Both the position numbers and the translations under genes were made by a program. Positions 1 to 8,490 of a stretch of 64,000 nt of DNA are shown in pieces (the first letter of the stretch is position 1; each line of letters begins with the position of its first letter). This DNA is from Anaerosporomusa subterranea (GTDB lineage Bacteria; Bacillota; Negativicutes; Sporomusales; Acetonemataceae): contig NZ_LSGP01000017.1 of NCBI RefSeq assembly GCF_001611555.1, positions 682,001 to 746,000 of the forward strand. Reading direction: 5' to 3'. The notes under the pieces were generated by a model. That model had not been told where the DNA came from. It saw only the letters and a list, made by a program, of their open reading frames with translations, and made no database searches.

Positions 1-463
1 CGAGCACTCCAAGAATCTGCAGCCACTTGTCGAAAAACTTGAGCAATATGGAATCCCTTATCGGGTGGATGTATATCATGGGGAAAATCAGCGCTACGAT
101 GGGTGGATACACTTTGGCGATTATGAGGATTATGGATATTCGACGAAAGAGGTAGAGCGCATATTTCAGCGATGCATCGCTCCTAAAAATGCATTTACCT
201 GTGTAAATGCCGGAAAAGCATTTTCGTGTGTTTATGCGATGTCACTTTTTTTGGCGAAGGGTATTCTGCCTGAAAAAGGAGAGTATATTGATTTGCTGGA
301 CGATACAGTATCTCTGGCAGAAAAACGCGAAATCGGGACAGGCTTTTGCACCAAGCCGATTAAGGCATGCCATTATTGCAAAGGATTTGACAGCGAGAAC
401 AGTGAACGTTATCCTGCCGCCAAACAGTTGCTCAGAAAAAGGGGAGACCTTGCTGGAGTATAA
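1..463 (+). CDS. Radical SAM family protein, C-terminal part (5' end outside window)
   Basis: The reading frame is open from base 2 and ends at 463, so about 153 C-terminal residues are visible and the N-terminal radical SAM core lies upstream. The visible part matches the C-terminal half of the two complete paralogs that follow: a YHGENQ.DGWI.FGDY segment, three spaced cysteines (C-x8-C-x8-C, against C-x6-C-x10-C in the other two, so the middle Cys is shifted), then CHYCKGFD and a PAAKQ tail. The cysteine pattern suggests an auxiliary iron-sulfur cluster region of SPASM/twitch type; that is inference. It is the first of three tandem copies before a reductase and a glycosyltransferase. Its tail is about nine residues longer than in the paralogs. 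The substrate is unknown. Confidence 0.75.
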   Translation, partial: EHSKNLQPLVEKLEQYGIPYRVDVYHGENQRYDGWIHFGDYEDYGYSTKEVERIFQRCIAPKNAFTCVNAGKAFSCVYAMSLFLAKGILPEKGEYIDLLDDTVSLAEKREIGTGFCTKPIKACHYCKGFDSENSERYPAAKQLLRKRGDLAGV

Positions 464-481
464 GGATGATTCGCAGGTGTT

Positions 482-509
482 GGAGGCTATCATCAGGAGG
501 CTATCATCA
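482..509 (+). repeat. Tandem 14-bp duplication
   Basis: GGAGGCTATCATCA occurs twice in direct succession, just after the first radical SAM gene and about 115 bp before the second. Each copy contains a GGAGG ribosome-binding core but no suitable start codon follows either one. Confidence 0.85.
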
Positions 510-623
510 AAGAAGCAAATCCGGACTATCATGTTGTGCATAAGTGAAAAAAACTGTTTGCATCGGTCTAATCAATTGCGTTTTTCCTTGCAAAATGAGT
601 GGTCAAATAGTTGGAGGTAAATT

Positions 624-1430
624 ATGGCTTTCAGTACAAAAATGGTTACGGTTTTTACAACGACACATTGTACATTGAATTGCAAGTATTGTGGGTCTGC
701 TATGCCGAAATTCAGGGAGGCCGGTATTACATATGTTGCCGATGTACAGCAGGTTAAGAATTGTATTGACGAACTGTTCAAAATTTATGATTACATAGAT
801 CATCTTGATTTTACTGGTGGAGAACCCTTACTGTGGAGTGGTCTGGCAGAGAGTCTGACTCATGCGTCGCAATACCGGGATAAATTCGGATTTTTGCGTG
901 TGTTGACTAACGGTACACTACTCCCATCCCAAGAAATGTTGTCTGCTATCGCTCCGATTCATTCGCAATTTGATTTTTTTATCGATAATTACGGTGCATT
1001 ATCTCAAAAAGTAACAGAGTTAAAGTCTATCTTGAATGAGAACGGCATTTCCTATCGTGAAACAGTGTACGTGGGAGAAAATCAGGATTTTGGCGGCTGG
1101 ATTGATTTTGGTGACTTAAACTATAATGGTTATTCTGATCAAGAGTTAAAGCAAGTATATGGCAGTTGCCTTCAGGCTCATCATATGTGCCTTACTATTT
1201 TTGACGGGCATCTGTACAACTGTACGATAGCTCCTGTGGGAATGGCTTTAGGAAAAATTCCTAAGGATGACCAAAATGAAACAGTGCCTTTGTTAGATCA
1301 AAGTGTTACGTTAGAGGAAAAGCGAAGAATTGCACACCAATTTGGGAAGTATATATTGAAGGCTTGTCAGTATTGCAACGGGTTTGACAATAAAAATGCA
1401 GCCCGATTTCCGGCGGCAGAACAGGCATGA
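624..1430 (+). CDS. Radical SAM protein, tandem copy 2
   Basis: This 268-residue protein has the canonical CxxxCxxC motif (CTLNCKYC, about residues 16-23) that binds the SAM-reducing 4Fe-4S cluster, followed by a GGEPLLW motif (about residues 65-71) that fits the SAM-binding GGE loop. The C-terminal half holds C-x6-C-x10-C and then CQYCNGFD, five cysteines shared with the third copy, suggesting a second iron-sulfur cluster. The start follows a TTGGAGG ribosome-binding site at 609-617. It is short for a SPASM enzyme. Neighbours are two paralogs, an aldo/keto reductase and a GT2 enzyme next to flagellar genes, so a role in sugar or side-chain modification is plausible but not shown. Confidence 0.85.
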   Translation: MAFSTKMVTVFTTTHCTLNCKYCGSAMPKFREAGITYVADVQQVKNCIDELFKIYDYIDHLDFTGGEPLLWSGLAESLTHASQYRDKFGFLRVLTNGTLLPSQEMLSAIAPIHSQFDFFIDNYGALSQKVTELKSILNENGISYRETVYVGENQDFGGWIDFGDLNYNGYSDQELKQVYGSCLQAHHMCLTIFDGHLYNCTIAPVGMALGKIPKDDQNETVPLLDQSVTLEEKRRIAHQFGKYILKACQYCNGFDNKNAARFPAAEQA

Positions 1431-1480
1431 ATCGACAATTGAGAGTATCAGAGCCAAAAAAGCATTCATAACAGAGGGTG

Positions 1481-2281
1481 ATGAGATTGGTCGTCAGTAC
1501 CAAAGTGATAGCGGTGATTGTAACTACAAAATGCACCTTGCGATGCAAGAAATGCGTTTTGGGCATTCCTTATTTCAAAGAACAAAAACATGATACTCTT
1601 GAAAATATCATTTCGGAGATTGGCTCCATTTTTCAGATCTATGATTTTGTGGAGCGGGTCGATATCAGCGGTGGGGAAGCGCTGTTGCATCCTGATATCA
1701 CACAAATCATTGATTATACCGCAAAATTTAAAGAGCAGTTTGGTTCTCTGCGAATTATTTCTAACGGAACCATACTGCCTGGAGCCGAATTGTTGAGCCT
1801 CATGCAACGGCATGGTGAGCAATACGGTTTTTTACTGGATGATTACGGACACCTTTCCCCTAAAATTGTCCGTACCCAGGAATTGCTCAAAGAATGTTCT
1901 ATACCTTACAAGGTGAATATCTATCATGGTGAGAACCAATACTGTGACGGCTGGATTGACTTTGGCGATTTTAAATATCGTGGTTATTCTGATGAACAAA
2001 TAAGTCGGGTGTTTCAAAATTGCCATACTTCCCAAAATCCGTGTATTACACTTTTTGAGGGAGACGCTTATTTTTGTGTGCGTTCGATGCTGGGATATAA
2101 ATTCGGACATTACGATCTATCTGCTGTAGAGCGCATAGATCTTAGACAAAATCACCAATTACTTGCAATAAACCGACAAAAAGCGGCTACTTTTGGAAAG
2201 TATCCTCCTGTGGGCTGCAAGCACTGTAATGGCTTTGATACTCAGAATTCGGCACGATTTCCGGCGGCAGAACAACTATGA
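1481..2281 (+). CDS. Radical SAM protein, tandem copy 3
   Basis: This protein of about 266 residues is a paralog of the preceding gene. It has CTLRCKKC as radical SAM motif, SGGEALLHPD as SAM-contacting loop, and the same five-cysteine C-terminus (C-x6-C-x10-C, then CKHCNGFD). A GTG directly upstream (1478) is an alternative start. Its final bases overlap the next start as ATGA (stop 2279-2281, start 2278), so translational coupling with the aldo/keto reductase is expected. Three diverged tandem copies suggest either successive chemical steps on one substrate or related substrates. No close functional assignment can be made from sequence alone. Confidence 0.85.
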   Translation: MRLVVSTKVIAVIVTTKCTLRCKKCVLGIPYFKEQKHDTLENIISEIGSIFQIYDFVERVDISGGEALLHPDITQIIDYTAKFKEQFGSLRIISNGTILPGAELLSLMQRHGEQYGFLLDDYGHLSPKIVRTQELLKECSIPYKVNIYHGENQYCDGWIDFGDFKYRGYSDEQISRVFQNCHTSQNPCITLFEGDAYFCVRSMLGYKFGHYDLSAVERIDLRQNHQLLAINRQKAATFGKYPPVGCKHCNGFDTQNSARFPAAEQL

Positions 2282-3774
2282 CAATATTTGATAACATTTT
2301 TCCTCTGGGAATAGGCACCAACCGATTTAAAATCAATGGCCCCAATGACAGTCAGGGAATTGAGGTCGCCGCAGCAATGGTAGCGGCAGCATTGGATGCC
2401 GGCCTATCCTACATTGATATAGGCTACAGCTATTCCAGAGGAATGGCGGAAACGGTTTGCAAGCTTGCTTTTCAGCGTACAAAAGCAACACGTAATGTCA
2501 CAATCAAGTCGTCTTTTATAACTGATACTAAAGCAGATGATGCCTTGCGAAGGGTGGAGACTTCTTTTTCAAATATGGCCATTGACCATGCTGCTTACTT
2601 TGTAATTTGGAACATTGAAAGCTATGCGCAGTTTGCAGAAATAATGCGTAAGGGTGCTTTATATGAAGGCGCGTTAAAGGTCAAGGAACGCGGCCTCATT
2701 GATCATATTTGCTTTTCCACTCATGCCCCTGCCGCAGAAATTATCAAAATTATCGAAAGCGGTGCTTTTGAAGGCGCGACAATATCGTTTTCTGTATTAA
2801 ACAGTAGTGTAATGCAGCCTGTTTTGGAATGTGCTGCCCGAAATAGTGTTGGAATTGTGGTTATGAATCCCCTGGGAGGGGGGATTGTGCCGCAAAACAG
2901 CGAGTATTACTCCTTTTTAAAAAACCAGAGTGACAACAGTGTGCCAACGGCTGCACTCAGGTTTGTGGCGGCACATCCTGCAGTAAATATTGTATTGTCC
3001 GGTATGAGTACAATGGAAGAGTTTCAACATAATTTAGGTGCATTTCAGGAAGGCAATGCGGAGTCCGATCAAGACAGGATAAAACGTGTGCACACTGGCT
3101 TACGAAGGCTTGACGGTTTTTGTACAGGATGCAGGTACTGTGAGGGATGCCCTGCCCAAATACCTGTTTCCTCCTTTATGCAAAGCAATAATTCCAGGTT
3201 ATTTCAACCGACACCGGCATATAATCGGACAGAACCGGAGCTTTTAAAAAATATCCAATTATTTCGCAAGCTGTATCTGGATTTTCATATTTTACCTGAG
3301 AGCGGCAATAATCCTTGCATTCAATGTGGAAAATGTGAAAAGCATTGTACGCAAGGACTAAAAATAATCCAAGTAATAGATGAAATCTATACCAATATGC
3401 AAAGAAGAGCCTTTTTGCAAAATGCTCGCCGAGAACGGCTCAAGGAATTGTTGCATAGTAAAAGCTATAAGCTGGTAGGTTTTTATCCAGGAGCCGGATA
3501 TTCTAATGAAATTGTCCGTTTGTATAAAAGCTTTTTTGGGGAGCCGGATTTTAAAATCGTTTTCTTTGACAGCAATCCTCGATTATGGAATACTGTCAAT
3601 GAGGGGATTACGGTTTATCCGCCAGATCAGATCGAATCATTGCATCCTGAAATAATAGTCGTCAGTAATTACATTTATCAGGATGAAATCTATAATAGCA
3701 TTAAGCATCACGAGAATGACGGTATTCTTGTTGTGAAGCTTCATCATCCTGATGACGTGCCTTGGGTGTTTTAA
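2278..3774 (+). CDS. Aldo/keto reductase fused to ferredoxin-type domain
   Basis: The protein has 498 residues. Residues 1-265 look like an aldo/keto reductase barrel (early LGIGTNRF, a GLSYIDIGYSYSRG segment matching the catalytic Asp/Tyr region). Two Cys motifs follow at about residue 283 (CTGCRYCEGC) and about 346 (CIQCGKCEKHC), as in ferredoxin-like AKRs that carry 4Fe-4S clusters. The last 110 residues form an added alpha/beta domain with a GFYPGAGYSNE turn, resembling a nucleotide-binding Rossmann segment. It overlaps the upstream radical SAM gene by four bases and is followed by a glycosyltransferase. A role in redox editing of a sugar or supplying electrons to the radical SAM enzymes is inferred. 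Confidence 0.8.
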   Translation: MTIFDNIFPLGIGTNRFKINGPNDSQGIEVAAAMVAAALDAGLSYIDIGYSYSRGMAETVCKLAFQRTKATRNVTIKSSFITDTKADDALRRVETSFSNMAIDHAAYFVIWNIESYAQFAEIMRKGALYEGALKVKERGLIDHICFSTHAPAAEIIKIIESGAFEGATISFSVLNSSVMQPVLECAARNSVGIVVMNPLGGGIVPQNSEYYSFLKNQSDNSVPTAALRFVAAHPAVNIVLSGMSTMEEFQHNLGAFQEGNAESDQDRIKRVHTGLRRLDGFCTGCRYCEGCPAQIPVSSFMQSNNSRLFQPTPAYNRTEPELLKNIQLFRKLYLDFHILPESGNNPCIQCGKCEKHCTQGLKIIQVIDEIYTNMQRRAFLQNARRERLKELLHSKSYKLVGFYPGAGYSNEIVRLYKSFFGEPDFKIVFFDSNPRLWNTVNEGITVYPPDQIESLHPEIIVVSNYIYQDEIYNSIKHHENDGILVVKLHHPDDVPWVF

Positions 3775-3792
3775 GAAAGGGAGATATAAGCT

Positions 3793-5004
3793 ATGAGCAG
3801 ACTGATTGTATTAACAGTGGCCTATAATGCTGGGAAAACTCTGCGCCGCGCTATAGACAGTATTATCAATCAAACATACCATGACTGGATATATTATGTC
3901 ATTGATAACGGCTCTGCTGATAACACCAGGGAAATTATCACAGAGTATGCGCAGCAGGATAAGCGAATTCTTCAGAGGAACTATGATGAAAATGATCTCT
4001 ATAGAATTTTTGATTTTATTCAAGAGATTGTGCAGGTCGGCGAAGGCGATTTTTTAGTTATTCTTGATAGCGATGATGAATATAAGCTAAATTTCTTTTC
4101 CGACATGTTGCAGTTTGTGCAGGAGCATGATTTGGATTTTGCGACCACCGGAAATGAGTTCATTAGTGCAAAAGACGGAAGATTTTTAGGAAACAGAGCA
4201 TTTAACAATAATGCATTGTGTATAGGAGAAACTTTTTCGCATATTGAAACCTATTATGGCTTGATTCGGCCGGTATGGGCGAAATTTTTTTCAATAAATC
4301 TTTTGAAAAAGATAAAATTTGATTATTTGTATGATATCAGATACGGTGCGGATACAGCATTATGTCTTGATGTGCTAAAAAATTGTGAAAAATTTGGTAT
4401 ACTGGCGGGTACGTATTATAAATATTATGTGAATCCTAAATCGGATTCCTATAGCTATTCTCCGCAACGTGTACAAGCCGATCAAATAATATTTGATCTT
4501 GCATCGCAATTTCTTGTCGCCAAATGCGGTCATGTAAGCCGTCGCAATGTCGACTTTTTGCTGGCTGTCTATATGAATGCACTAAAAGATACACTGCAGA
4601 TTTTATTGAATACACAGATTAGCGTTTCGGAAAAATTGTCAAATTTGATAAATGTTTTTTCTGATGATTATACAAAGATTTTGATTTCTCGCGAAGATTT
4701 TGGTGTGGAGCTTGGCCAAGCTTTGGAAATGCAAAGACAGCGTAAAGAATTATTTGCAACTGTGGCTAATTGGCTTCTTACCCTCCAAGAAGTGCCGGAC
4801 GAGTTGGTCGAGGGGTACTGCGACACAGGCGAGCTGCTGTGTGCCGCCGTAGAGAATGGGGACGGTTGGTTGTGCTTCAAGAAATTGAGGGTACGCTTTT
4901 TAATAGAGCAAAACCATAAAGATGAAGCAAAGGACAAGCTGGTAGAGCTTATAGAACTGATTCCGAATGACCCCGAGGTAATTGCGTTTCAACAGTCCCT
5001 CTAA
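3793..5004 (+). CDS. Family 2 glycosyltransferase
   Basis: A 403-residue cytosolic protein with a GT-A fold N-terminus: LIVLTVAYNAGKTLRRAIDS at the start, NGSADNT for nucleotide binding, and VILDSDDEY (about residues 88-96) providing the metal-binding DxD. The remaining 180 residues are helical without recognised motifs and may give acceptor specificity. The ribosome-binding site AGAAAGGGAGA lies just upstream, 19 bp after the reductase gene. It is the last gene before the flagellar cluster, the usual place for flagellin glycosylation enzymes in Firmicutes, so flagellin or another surface acceptor is likely. The donor sugar cannot be predicted. Confidence 0.85.
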   Translation: MSRLIVLTVAYNAGKTLRRAIDSIINQTYHDWIYYVIDNGSADNTREIITEYAQQDKRILQRNYDENDLYRIFDFIQEIVQVGEGDFLVILDSDDEYKLNFFSDMLQFVQEHDLDFATTGNEFISAKDGRFLGNRAFNNNALCIGETFSHIETYYGLIRPVWAKFFSINLLKKIKFDYLYDIRYGADTALCLDVLKNCEKFGILAGTYYKYYVNPKSDSYSYSPQRVQADQIIFDLASQFLVAKCGHVSRRNVDFLLAVYMNALKDTLQILLNTQISVSEKLSNLINVFSDDYTKILISREDFGVELGQALEMQRQRKELFATVANWLLTLQEVPDELVEGYCDTGELLCAAVENGDGWLCFKKLRVRFLIEQNHKDEAKDKLVELIELIPNDPEVIAFQQSL

Positions 5005-5322
5005 TGGTTGTGGTGGTTTTCGGCGAAGGTAGGTGAAAGCGGTCGCGTTAATTTGGGGACCGGTGACGGTTCTAGTGCTGAGAAAGTGGCGGTCGTCACC
5101 AATATTCTGCCTCTAGTTCAATATTAGTACCTGTTTTTAATATCTAAGTGATGAATGAAAATTACGGGAAGTTGTTTTCGCACAGTCTGATGTTCTATTT
5201 TGTCACAATAATAGTGAGGCAGATGATTGTTGAGGTTTCAAGAGTTATTGCGGGGCACTGGGGAATGCCACGGGTGTCATAAGGTCGGTTATATGTACGT
5301 TTATTCCAAGGGAGGTTCTGAT
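5005..5322. other. Gene-free gap with inverted repeat
   Basis: No convincing gene is seen. GGTGACG (5062-5068) and CGTCACC (5094-5100) form inverted arms, preceded by GGGGACC and followed by GGTTCT, reminiscent of the GGCCGGTTCTTTGC palindrome found at 35822-35865. Confidence 0.5.
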
Positions 5323-5508
5323 ATGGATATAGCTGCTTTGTCGATTATGCTTAGTCAAAGTAACGTGCAGCAACAGGCTGGTATCTCTGTGATGAAACTG
5401 GCTATGGGAGCTGCGACTGATCAGGCTGATTCTCTTACTGCTATGATGAAGGCTACGGAACTGTCGATTCAGCCGTATTTGGGTAGCAATGTTGATGTAC
5501 AGGTATAA
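5323..5508 (+). CDS. YjfB-like putative motility protein
   Basis: A 61-residue protein beginning MDIAALSIMLSQ, with QQQAGISVMKLAMG in the middle and an amphipathic C-terminus. The size and the 'MDIAALS' start match the small YjfB family of putative motility proteins found beside flagellar genes. The ATG at 5323 follows AAGGGAGGT and is preferred over earlier in-frame starts. It is followed directly by an intrinsic terminator, so it forms a separate unit ahead of the flaG operon. The molecular function is unknown. Confidence 0.7.
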   Translation: MDIAALSIMLSQSNVQQQAGISVMKLAMGAATDQADSLTAMMKATELSIQPYLGSNVDVQV

Positions 5509-5511
5509 ATG

Positions 5512-5536
5512 AAATCCGCTATTAGGCGGATTTTTC
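5512..5536 (+). terminator. Intrinsic terminator after YjfB-like gene
   Basis: AAATCCGC and GCGGATTT form the stem around a short loop, followed by a TTTTT run. Confidence 0.85.
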
Positions 5537-5548
5537 TTATTTTAGTAC

Positions 5549-5576
5549 TAAAGATTTTGCTAAAATCTGTCGATAA
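5549..5576 (+). promoter_or_regulatory. Sigma-28 (SigD/FliA) type promoter
   Basis: TAAA (5549-5552) and GTCGATAA (5569-5576) are separated by 16 bp, close to the flagellar sigma consensus TAAA-N15/16-GCCGATAA. It lies 35 bp upstream of flaG and fits late flagellar expression of flaG-fliD-fliS-fliT. Confidence 0.75.
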
Positions 5577-5610
5577 CAATAATAGAAGTAATGTTACCGA
5601 GGTGAAATGA

Positions 5611-5991
5611 ATGGAAATCGGCAACCACAGAATAACAGAGGCTTCGATTGCCGCTACAGCAAGGACTGCGCCTGTAGCCAGTGAGACGGTGAAAGCGGAG
5701 GCAGGGATGCCTAAACTTAAACTTACGGACAAAACTGATAAGCAGAATCAAGAATCGAAAAAACTTGAAGCTGGCGATGTGAAAGAAATAACGCAAGCGC
5801 TGAATAAGTTTTTTCAATCGATGAATGCAGATTTGCATTTTGAAATACATGAGGGGACGCAGCGGATGATTGTTCAGTTGGTGGACACGGCAGAACACAA
5901 AGTCCTAAAGGAGTTTCCACCGCGCGATTTTCTAGATATGGTGGCTAAAATTCGTGAGTATGTCGGTGCGTTACTAGATAAACGTGCCTAA
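5611..5991 (+). CDS. flaG: Flagellar protein FlaG
   Basis: A 126-residue protein with a variable, charged N-terminal half and a conserved C-terminal FlaG domain: LNKFFQSMNADLHFEIHEGT, then QLVDTAEHKVLKEFPPRDFLDM, which matches the family signature (I/V-P-P-x-x-x-L-D). FlaG proteins affect filament length in other bacteria. The ATG at 5611 follows CGAGGTGAAATGA, and the gene sits directly downstream of the sigma-28 promoter and 13 bp ahead of fliD, the common flaG-fliD-fliS order. Confidence 0.9.
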   Translation: MEIGNHRITEASIAATARTAPVASETVKAEAGMPKLKLTDKTDKQNQESKKLEAGDVKEITQALNKFFQSMNADLHFEIHEGTQRMIVQLVDTAEHKVLKEFPPRDFLDMVAKIREYVGALLDKRA

Positions 5992-6004
5992 GGAGGAATA
6001 GATC

Positions 6005-7528
6005 ATGGCAATTCGTACATATGGTTTAAGCGGTTCCGGGATGGATGTCGACCAGATGGTAAAAGATATGATGAAGGCTCGTCGGATACAGTATGACAAG
6101 ATGTATCAGGAGAAAACCCGCCTAGAGTATAAGAAAAAGGATTTTAACACTATTTATACCACGCTTAAGGAGTTTCGGGAGAAGAATGTATTTGACTTCC
6201 GTATGGCCAGCCAACTGCGGCCCATGAAGGCCACGGCAAGTGATTCGTCGGTGGCAACGGTAACGGCTAATGCGGATGCGGTGCCGATCAATCACACGGT
6301 AGAAGTAACCTCTCTGGCGACGGCGGCGATGAGCAAAAGCGCAGCGACGATTACGACAAGCGCTGACAAGTCCACTCTTGCCAGTCAGTTTGGCCTGGAC
6401 TCGTCGGCATCGTTTGACGTGACACTTAATGATGGCGTGAACACGAAAACAATCACGGTTGATCCGACTAAGAGCATCCATGAGTTGGCGGCAAGCATCA
6501 ATAATGCCGGACTCAATATTCGTGCCAACTATGACACGACACTTGACCGTTTCTACTTGTATAATTTACAGACCGGTTCAGCCAATAAGCTGCAGGTGAC
6601 AGACGCGTCAGTTGATGTTGGGGGGGCGGCGAAACAGTTCTTTGGCGACGTGCTGAAACTGGGGGCTGTCGATACTGCTGGCACTGACGCGATGATCAAG
6701 ATCGATGGAGTGGAGGCGACTGCACAAGCATCCAACAAGTTTACAGTTTCAGGTCTCACGTTTGATCTGAAGAAAACCGGGACAACGACAATCGACGTGG
6801 GTGCTGACGTTGATAAAGCAGTGGAGAACGTCAAAGCGTTTATCGAGTCGTATAATTCTACCGTCAAAAAAATTACTGATGAATTGGGCGAGAAATATTA
6901 CCGGGACTTTAATCCGCTGACCACCGACCAAAAGAAAGACATGAAGGATGACGAGATTAAGGCTTGGGAAGAAAAAGCTAAGAGCGGGATGCTGCGTAAT
7001 GACGCGATGCTGCGGGGACTTGTCGGTGATTTACGCATCAACTTCGCTGAGCCCGTGTCAGGTCTCAATGGTAATTATAAAAGTGCCACTGACTTGGGGA
7101 TTACGACCGCAAGTTATGTTGATGAAGACGGCAAGTTTGTGGATATAAGCTCTCTAGGCGGCATGTTATCTGTGGATGAGAAAAAGCTTCGCACCGCTCT
7201 GAATTCAGATCCAGATGCTCTGTATAAGATATTTGCCACAACTGGCGCGACCAATAAGGAGAGCGGCGTTTCACGGCGACTCTATGATACGCTGAAGGCT
7301 GGGCTTGACAAGATTGTCGTGACTGCAGGCAGAAGCGCCGATTTAACTGGCGATACGGACAGCACGCTAGCCAAACGGCTGGATGACATGAATAAGCGGA
7401 TGAGTAACGAGGAGCGGCGACTGAAAGATCTCGAAGCCCGCTACTATCGCCAGTTTGACGCGATGGAAGTTGCTCTGCAGAGGATGAGTAGTCAGAGTAA
7501 CTGGCTGGCGCAGCAGTTTAGCAGCTAA
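6005..7528 (+). CDS. fliD: Flagellar hook-associated protein 2 (filament cap)
   Basis: The 507-residue protein is the cap that guides flagellin assembly at the filament tip. The N-terminal FliD domain (GLSGSGMDVDQMVKDMMKAR and a following coiled segment) and the C-terminal domain with a long terminal coiled coil (KRLDDMNKRMSNEERRLKDL...) are both clear. The central part (about 100-280) is the variable Thr/Ala/Asp-rich surface region. Ribosome-binding site AAGGAGGA is six bases before the ATG. Length is usual for the family. Confidence 0.95.
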   Translation: MAIRTYGLSGSGMDVDQMVKDMMKARRIQYDKMYQEKTRLEYKKKDFNTIYTTLKEFREKNVFDFRMASQLRPMKATASDSSVATVTANADAVPINHTVEVTSLATAAMSKSAATITTSADKSTLASQFGLDSSASFDVTLNDGVNTKTITVDPTKSIHELAASINNAGLNIRANYDTTLDRFYLYNLQTGSANKLQVTDASVDVGGAAKQFFGDVLKLGAVDTAGTDAMIKIDGVEATAQASNKFTVSGLTFDLKKTGTTTIDVGADVDKAVENVKAFIESYNSTVKKITDELGEKYYRDFNPLTTDQKKDMKDDEIKAWEEKAKSGMLRNDAMLRGLVGDLRINFAEPVSGLNGNYKSATDLGITTASYVDEDGKFVDISSLGGMLSVDEKKLRTALNSDPDALYKIFATTGATNKESGVSRRLYDTLKAGLDKIVVTAGRSADLTGDTDSTLAKRLDDMNKRMSNEERRLKDLEARYYRQFDAMEVALQRMSSQSNWLAQQFSS

Positions 7529-7556
7529 TCGAGCATAGACATTTAGGAGGCAAATC

Positions 7557-7958
7557 ATGAACGCGATGAATATGGCGAATGCATATAAGAACCAACAGAT
7601 TATGACCGCATCGCCTGAAGAATTAACCCTGATGCTCTATAACGGCGCGATCCGCTTCACTAGTGAAAGCATTCTGGCGTTGGAACAAGGTGATATTTCT
7701 AAGTCACATGCCGCAAATGTGCGGGCGCAGGACATTGTCCGCGAGTTTATGATTACATTGGATATGAAGATCGAATTGTCGAAAAACTGGATGTCACTCT
7801 ATGACTATATCGAATACAACCTGGTCCAAGGCAATGTGAAAAAAGACAAGACCATGCTTGAAAATGCTAAAGGCATACTGTCGGATATGCGTGACACTTG
7901 GGTTGAAGCGATGAAACAGGCGCGCCAACAGCGTTTGCAGACAGCGGTTGGCCGCTAA
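7557..7958 (+). CDS. fliS: Flagellin export chaperone FliS
   Basis: A 133-residue, helical cytosolic protein with the FliS signature early in the sequence (YKNQQIMTASPEELTLMLYN), then AIRF and a four-helix pattern. FliS binds the flagellin C-terminus and prevents premature polymerisation. The start follows TTTAGGAGG. Its stop overlaps the next start by one base (TAATG), indicating coupling to the FliT-like gene. Confidence 0.95.
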   Translation: MNAMNMANAYKNQQIMTASPEELTLMLYNGAIRFTSESILALEQGDISKSHAANVRAQDIVREFMITLDMKIELSKNWMSLYDYIEYNLVQGNVKKDKTMLENAKGILSDMRDTWVEAMKQARQQRLQTAVGR

Positions 7959-8293
7959 TGGGCTCGCCTGATCGGTCGGCGGCCAGTCTATGGCAAGATT
8001 ATCTGTTCTTGACAAACGAGATGTTTAAGTTTATTTCCCGGCGTGAGTTGGATATGTTTTATACGCTGCTAGAACAGCGAGCTGGGATGCAGCCACTGTT
8101 AGAAGCGGCTGATATGGATTTCCAACAATCGCCGGCAGGGAAAGAATTATTTAGCCAGTTAGCTGCGACGAATCAAAGGATTAGTGATCGACTGAAGCTG
8201 GTATATAACCAAGCCGTTCGCCAGTTGGAGGTTGATCAGTCCTATGAGGGGGCGGGGCTAGGAGCAGGCGCAAGGTTAGATGTACAGAGATAA
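7958..8293 (+). CDS. FliT-like flagellar chaperone candidate
   Basis: A 111-residue, mostly helical protein translated by one-base overlap with fliS. No strong motif is visible, but size, helical content and position straight after fliS match the small FliT-type chaperones of the cap and hook-associated proteins. The last 15 residues are glycine-rich and probably disordered. The assignment rests mainly on context. Confidence 0.55.
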   Translation: MGSPDRSAASLWQDYLFLTNEMFKFISRRELDMFYTLLEQRAGMQPLLEAADMDFQQSPAGKELFSQLAATNQRISDRLKLVYNQAVRQLEVDQSYEGAGLGAGARLDVQR

Positions 8294-8298
8294 CTAGG

Positions 8299-8394
8299 CC
8301 ATCCATGGCCGTCGTCGCAATGACACTATTGCGAAGGTCAAACTTTAGTTTGTCATCGTGAGGAACGCAGTGATGTGGCGATCTTCTTGCAGTT
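8299..8394. repeat. REP-like element, family C copy 1
   Basis: Contains CCATCCATGGCCGTC, TTTGTCATCGTGAGGAACGC and GGCGATCTTCTTGC, which recur at 46078-46185 and 54930-54999. The arms pair only loosely in this degenerate copy. Confidence 0.65.
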
Positions 8395-8430
8395 TTGGGT
8401 AGTTGCACATAAAGAGTGGATAAAAGCTAA

Positions 8431-8464
8431 AAGCGGTCACGGGGTAAAAACCTCATGACCGCTT
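8431..8464. terminator. Hairpin between convergent genes
   Basis: AAGCGGTCA and TGACCGCTT form a 9-bp stem. A TTTTAG run follows on the minus strand and TTATTGTT on the plus strand, so it can serve the flagellar operon and the convergent gene. Confidence 0.7.
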
Positions 8465-8490
8465 ATTGTTAACATTTGTTGAGTTTTATT

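Noticed and set aside
207-620. Alternative ORF overlapping the first radical SAM gene
   Set aside because: It is out of frame with the conserved Cys motifs and has no supporting start site; the paralogs confirm the other frame.
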